This document shows, one piece after another, positions 22,301 to 27,418 of a stretch of DNA of 27,418 nucleotides. How positions within the stretch are numbered: position 1 is the first letter of the stretch; each line of letters begins with the position of its first letter. The notes below the pieces were generated by a model. The model was not told the origin of the DNA. It worked only from the letters and a program-made list of their open reading frames with translations, and did not search any database. This DNA is from Klebsormidium nitens (Eukaryota > Streptophyta > Klebsormidiophyceae > Klebsormidiales > Klebsormidiaceae). Made by a program: the position numbers and the translations under genes. Location of the stretch: assembly GCA_000708835.1 (NCBI GenBank), contig DF237813.1, forward strand, positions 1 to 27,418. The letters run 5' to 3'.

Positions 22301-25161
22301 GGCCCACGGCCGTTCTGAGCCCGTCCGGCAGCTCAATTCGATTGAGACGTGATTTCAAAAGCGCCCAATGAGAAGGTCTCATAGTCGCTTATTGCAGCGC
22401 AAGTTACCCACCTGCGACCACGAAACGGGCGCCTTCCGAAACGCCGTCACGTTCTTGAGCCCGTCCGGCAGCTCCCGGACGACACGCACGTGGTCCGAGA
22501 GCGTCCGAACGAAATGTTCCTCGTCGAAGATGTCCCCGAAGTCGCTCGGGTCGTTCCAGTACGACGTCTTGTCCAGCTCCGGGATGACGAGCGTCACGTT
22601 CAGGATGCGCGCCACCGCCACCATGTCGCAGATCTGCGAGGGAAGGATGACGTCAGCAGAGGCATTGAGTGATGTCATCGGAGTAACGATTCTGAGCTGG
22701 ACGGATGAGGGACAGGTGCTCGCACGTCTAGCGGGGGGTTTGAAGAAGACTTTAGGACATGGACTTGACCGACTCGAGTTCAGTTGCTGAATATACTCTC
22801 CGTCGCTCGTCGAGCTTCCGCGGCTGACGTGAGGAAGAATGCAGTGCGCAAGCTTTCTAAAGAATGTTGGCTGCAAACTTTTTTTGAGAATCATGGGCGA
22901 AACGCAACGCAACGAACAATCGCAGATCCAGGGCCTTATCTTTCGAATGAGTATCGCGCCTCCATTCGACCTGAGACAATGGTCTCGCTAAATACAAACT
23001 GCTTGCAAGCGAACTGATACACGGTAAGAAGACACTCCCGTTGTGCTAGCAAGCTGAGAAACGTTTGCACTGGGTGCCGTTGGACGAGATTGAACAAGAG
23101 ACAGGTGTTCCTCACCGCTGCCCTCATCTGGTTGAGCCCGCCGTTTGTCGACACGCGAAGGTACCCTTCTGATGCTGTTGGTGTGCCTGCGGGCAAAAGA
23201 GCAAGTCACGCCAGAGTTCGTCGCAAACAAAAGTCAGCTTCACAGCACAACGTGAGTTGAACTGCTTTCAGCTTAGTCAACGGACTTCCGTTGTCCCTCT
23301 CAGCTTTGGAGCGACAGCTGTGAACTACAGGGCCTGTCTTCCGTCAGCAATCAATAGGTGTCTTCCGAAAGGAGTCAAATAGGATGTTCAAAAAGTCATG
23401 GTCAGTTTCAGGGAGGCGCTCTAGAATGCCTGACAGCTGTCACCTTCCGAACGAACGACATGATTCCTTTCCGTAATCACAGAGAACCGAACAGAAGGCC
23501 TTACCGCACTTTGCTTTGTTAAGCAGGAACTCTTTTGACAAGTGTGATCTGAAATGCGATTGCACTATCATTTCCAATCCTTGACCGCAAAAAGTAGAAA
23601 CGAGTCAGACCTCCCTCAGGGAGCTGCAGGTGTCAAATAACGAGAAAGCAATTTGGTGCACTGCTCACTCTCTTCAACGGAGTCCGAATCAATGCACTGC
23701 TTGTACCCTTCGCTCGGGGGATCCATCCAGAGGGTGCCGTCCTGCTTCTTCGTCTGCAAAACGTGTGGGAAGCCAACTTTAAGCTTCCGGAAAAAGCTAA
23801 AAGTGATCGAGATCTTAGTACCTCTAAGAAGTTGCCAGCTGTCACAGCTGAACAGCTGTGTCACGAATCTCAGATCTCAGTTTCTTTTTTAAAGACACAT
23901 GGGTGTAGCTTTTCAAGCTAGCTTCTCAGGCAGCGAGACAGGCAGACAGCTGTCTTAGTGCCCAACTTGAATTTGACCGTGTATCAATGATCCTATTTCC
24001 ACGAATTCAGCTGGGCTCCTTCCATTTATCCATTAGATGCTTGAGACCGGGGTTGATAACAAGCATTGCTGTGCCTCACCTTCGGGCCATACCGGGTAAA
24101 CTGCATGGCGCCAGCTGGGGTCAGGTAGTGGTCAGTCGAAATTGACACCAGGACAGTTGTCTGCATGCAAAGGCGGGGCGGTGTCAGGACCGTCGCAATG
24201 CGATTGCTTTGGCTGCGCTCTGCACAGCTGTCAGGATCTGCTGTGCAGTGAGGAAGGCTCAGTGACAACAGCAGCATTTCCTTCAAAGTGGTCCTATGCA
24301 GAGCTGAAGAAGGTGTCAAATCCCTGATGGCCAATGCTGCTTTTCTGGTCAGTCCTGAAGCATGCATGCATTGGTCAGATTGACATCTTCTTGCACCAAT
24401 GACAACCGTGCCTCTGCAACTTTGTCTCTGAATGCCCAGGAACGAGCTATTGGAATCTACAATCAGCTTTGCGCTCGTTTTGTGCTTGTTCGGAACAGCA
24501 GTCCAAGCGTGGCCTTTGACATCTTTTTCGGACACCAGGAACATTGTCTTTTGCTCATCAACATTCTAGACGCACCCAATTTTCCATACTCACTACCAAG
24601 ACCACTTCCTAACCCACAAACGAATGAAAGCAGCATTTTGTAGTGTCTTTTCTCCCTCTTAGACAAAAATTCACATCCCCCCCTCACCTGCACAGTGCTG
24701 CGGATGGCCCCAAACCACCCCCCCGCCAACTCCAACACCAGAATCAAGCACACCACGATTGCCAGCAGAGAACTGCACACTGCTTTGTGACTCCCCTTCT
24801 TCCCCTCCCCTTTTCCCCCCTTCTCGGGCACCCCCGGACTAGAATCCCGCTTTGGCAGTCCCCCTTTGGCCTCTTTTCCAAGCGCAGCCGAGACCTCATT
24901 TAGCAGGGGCTTGGTCAGATCCCCCTTGGCCAGCCACTCGCTCGGTTCGGTTTGCGGGTCTCCGGACAAAGAGGACCGTCCGCTGGCGGATGCGCTGCTG
25001 CATCCCCGTCCGAGCGTCTGCAAGTCCGCACTGCTACTGTCTGGGGAAATGGAGAAGCGGCCGCTGATGGAGGTCGCACGGCGAAGCCTCCCCGGGTGAG
25101 CGGAGGACTGGTTCTCGCCCCCCATTGCGGCGGGCAGCCCCCCAGCCTGAGTGGTCCTCAT
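19305..25161 (-). CDS. Plant-type GDP-fucose O-fucosyltransferase family protein (9 coding exons)
   Basis: Minus-strand exons in transcript order are 25161-24688, 24160-24080, 23753-23669, 23186-23116, 22633-22412, 21906-21677, 21176-20891, 20303-20110 and 19545-19305; all introns are GT-AG and phases close to 627 aa. The N-terminus is about 125 residues, cytosolic and Ser/Gly/Lys-rich, then one membrane anchor (about 127-152, [20 protein letters not shown]), so a type II Golgi protein is expected. The catalytic domain shows TNGGLNQ (227-233), [21 protein letters not shown] (238 on), [34 protein letters not shown] with the conserved HLR at 386-388, [10 protein letters not shown] (498-507), [13 protein letters not shown] (516-528) and the terminal [10 protein letters not shown]. 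These mark the plant O-FucT superfamily (PF10250 fold), which transfers fucose or, in the GT106 branch, rhamnose to cell-wall pectin. The acceptor cannot be read here. The first in-frame ATG after an upstream stop (25227-25225) was chosen. Three introns contain copies of exon edges. Confidence 0.95.
20710..20893 (-). repeat. Intronic tandem copies around the exon 7 donor site
   Basis: CTCACCAC (GTGGTGAG in the gene's sense, the authentic exon 7 donor at 20886-20893) recurs at 20793-20800 and 20710-20717 inside intron 7. The two intronic copies are each followed by a 39-bp segment (20721-20759 and 20814-20852) that agrees at 32 of 39 positions. The repeat spacing is 83-93 bp. The copies carry donor-like sequences that could act as cryptic splice sites. 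Confidence 0.65.
21259..21305 (-). repeat. Copy of the exon 7 start inside intron 6
   Basis: These 47 bases match 42 of 47 positions of 21131-21177, which is the 5' end of exon 7 plus one acceptor base, offset by 128 bp. Read on the minus strand, the copy still encodes YEKDMLAFS but then shows Gly-to-Arg, Phe-to-Leu and Gly-to-Arg changes. Its acceptor AG has become GG, so it should be skipped by splicing. Confidence 0.85.
22312..22334 (-). repeat. Copy of an exon 5 segment inside intron 5
   Basis: GAGCCCGTCCGGCAGCTC at 22317-22334, with flanking GTTCT, repeats exon 5 positions 22451-22474 exactly except for one missing T. The two copies are about 140 bp apart, so this is a second case of exon material copied into an adjacent intron of this gene. 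Confidence 0.75.
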
Positions 25162-26300
25162 TCTGTCTATCCCGTGAAAAGATCTAATGAATGAATGCAC
25201 CAAGGTCTGCTCTTGAGGGGGGACCTAGCCCACAGGCATGATAATCGGGGACTGTATACACCTGAAAGCAACAACCAGAGAAAAAGCCACAACTCATGCG
25301 CGCATGCTGCAAAAGGAAGACCTTTGCTGGGCCTAATCCACGCCTCTTCCTTGCCCCCTCAGCATTAGTTGCTTCACTTCAGCATTGATCGCCACCTGTT
25401 GCCTTTCACAAGCCACGGCATTCCCCCTGAAAGAAGTCGCCGCTTCGCCCTTCCAACAGCGAGGATCTGAAGACAAGCATCGACTCTAAATCTACAGCTG
25501 GCACGTTCCAAGGATCGCTGCAGCTTTCTACGCAACGTGACAATGCGCCTGCTGACATTAGACGCTGAGGAGGTGTTCGTTTCCGACGTTCTGCGCAAGC
25601 GCTGCTTTTGATCAACAGGTCGAGGCTTTCCAACAGGAGCGGCCCCTCGGCTAGCTTCCTTCTCCTTAAAAGCTCTGAAAACGCAAGCGACGATCTCAGT
25701 GTAGGGGACGGCGATTTAGATGCATGGCATTGGCAGCTTCCAATGCTATAATCTGTGCTGCGCGGCTGGGCAGCGGTGATCCTCGAGTACCGTCGAACTG
25801 CTCACGTCAGCCCTGCCGCGGAAAGTTTCATGTGACTGTTGTCATGATGATCGATCGACGACTCGCGACTACCCTTTGAAGGTTATCGACGGCTGGAACT
25901 TTAAACGTGGCCATGCGCGCGTGGCGAATCGCCACAACTTCGTTTGACGGCCGTTTGTTGCCCGTGACTTGTGAGTCGTGACACAGTCGTTTGATCACGA
26001 GTGACTGTTAAATACATAGTCATAGGTTCCGGTAGTCGACTTGAATCAGCCGCAGACTAGCTAGCAACCAATAATACCGTACCCAGATCTGCACTCTTCA
26101 GCGTAGGTACGGGGTAACAGTAGTACTTGATTTGGAGATGAGGCACGCCACTATGCAAAGTAGGTACGGAATGTCAACATGGAGGCAGTGTGGCACTGAC
26201 CGAGTAGGTAGAACTATTAATCAAGAGAAGCTTAGCCGAGGCTCAGCTCACTGATCAGCTAGCCTGGGCCCTGATAGCCTGCCAGTGAATCTGGAATTCA
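25162..26300. other. Upstream region of the O-fucosyltransferase-family gene
   Basis: It presumably holds the minus-strand promoter and 5'UTR. A stretch around 25970-26010 has several GTGACT/GAGTCGTGAC-like sequences resembling bZIP-type TGACTC motifs; their function is untested. No conserved coding sequence is recognised. Confidence 0.4.
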
Positions 26301-26663
26301 AATAAGGTTGCGCGTCGACCGAAAACCTCCGAGGTCATCCCAGGTTTTTCAGCCAATCAGAGGCCTGCTTTTCATAAATCTGGGTTTGTAGAAGGTTTGC
26401 AACACTGAGGTGATTGTGTCGCCTATATCTATCAAATCGGCATCTTTTCTGCTCAAAGAAGCCTTGTCGGCAATTGCCACCACTCATGGCCATTGCCCAT
26501 GTGCTTTGAATTGAGCATTTTGGTGCAGAATTGGGTGAAATAGGGCGCACAGATGTGGAGGGTTTGCTGCAAACCACTGCCGAAACCAGGGTTTCCTGGA
26601 CCACGTGGTCTAACAAGATAAAAGTGGGGGGTGGTAGATTTTCGGTCGACGCGCAACCTAATT
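26301..26663. mobile_element. MITE-like element with about 25-bp terminal inverted repeats
   Basis: The left end (26301-26325) and right end (26639-26663) are inverted repeats agreeing at 24 of 25 positions, with a perfect 21-bp core (26305-26325 against 26639-26659) containing GCGCGTCGACCGAAAA. The element is 363 bp with no transposase, so it would be non-autonomous. A clear target-site duplication is not visible; CA on both sides is the best candidate. Open frames inside are short and unrecognised. Confidence 0.65.
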
Positions 26664-27418
26664 CAGCTCAAAAGCTGAAAAGCTGCAGGACAGTACGCAT
26701 AAGCTGGTACTTAGCTTCATGAGCGATGGCACTCCGCCGTACCGATATAAGGCTACTGCCAAACACAGCTGATCTGGGCCTCAAAGTTGGTCGACCAGTA
26801 GTTCAGTCGGACACTCAAATATGATGATTGCAAAATGGGCGAACAAATGGCAAGAGTTGCACGTCACTGCACAGAGATTAATTCCAGATCTGGCACCGCA
26901 GAGCTTGAAGAAGTTGCAGTGTTGCTCTGGGCGGCTTTGAAGCTAGTAGTAAACGGGTGGCGACGTGGACTTCAGGACTGCTTACCATTGCACGTTTTTT
27001 GGCAGTAGCCCTCGGCCACCTGAAGAGCGGACAACCATGGCAGCCGGTCAATCCGCAGCCTGCAGCTGAGCTCGTCCGGGCTTCCGTTCATTTTGTCGTT
27101 AGCTCCAGATTTTTTTATCGCAGTGAGCTACTCAGTCGGCTGGACACCTAGAGCTGCATGTAGTGTCCAACGCGTTGCAGGAAGTTCATTCACCATGCAT
27201 CTCCGACTCGAGCTCAATTCATATGTCTGAGCAAGCTGACCGCAACCTCAACCGTCAGATTACATCATACCTCATATAATTGCATGCAAAGTCGCCGGCC
27301 CTTTCTACAGACCGCCACCGAGGCTGATACCGACTGTTATATTACTACAGCTTTGCCGATAAACGACTGAGTCTACGAATGAAGCGGCCCACACAAGCAA
27401 CCCATGGTGGGTATCGGC
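26664..27418. other. Right-hand end of the window, no gene recognised
   Basis: No conserved coding sequence is seen on either strand. A 64-codon open frame at 26957-27151 shows no domain or splice context. Confidence 0.4.

Overview
This window is nuclear DNA of a photosynthetic eukaryote, most likely a streptophyte green alga; Klebsormidium is my guess from gene style, not something the sequence proves. The evidence is five intron-rich protein genes with GT-AG introns of roughly 200 to 1030 bases, two products with plastid-type N-termini, a plant-type O-fucosyltransferase-family protein, and cytosolic ribosomal proteins of eukaryotic type. No rRNA, tRNA, CRISPR array or bacterial operon was found.

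Layout from left to right: (1) an upstream region with short palindromic and GC-rich repeats; (2) a decayed LINE reverse-transcriptase relic (about 1500-1990) that runs into the first coding exon of (3) a two-CBS-domain, probably plastid protein (+, 1940-4651); (4) a convergent ribosomal protein eL37 gene (-, 5913-8066, four coding exons, the first holding only the ATG), whose second intron carries a probable copia relic; (5) a 1.5-kb divergent region shared with ribosomal protein uS8/S15a (+, 9565-11099); (6) a Cys-rich plastid protein with a twin-arginine lumenal-type signal and two CX3CX3C motifs (+, 12213-14681); (7) a 2.4-kb island of degenerate palindromes of the form TTGTCG-N8-CGACAA (about 15.9-18.35 kb); (8) a nine-exon type II membrane glycosyltransferase of the plant GDP-fucose O-fucosyltransferase superfamily (-, 19305-25161), with copies of its own exon edges inside three introns; and (9) an upstream region with a 363-bp MITE-like element (26301-26663).

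The genes do not form a pathway. Two make cytosolic ribosome subunit proteins and lie head to head, two are probably plastid-targeted, and one probably acts in the Golgi. Exon models rest on splice-site reading and on phase closing exactly: the five CDS lengths are 849, 294, 393, 819 and 1884 nt, all divisible by three. There is no transcript evidence. The most interesting non-genic signals are the palindrome island, the intronic exon-edge duplications and the LINE relic fused to the 5' end of the CBS gene.
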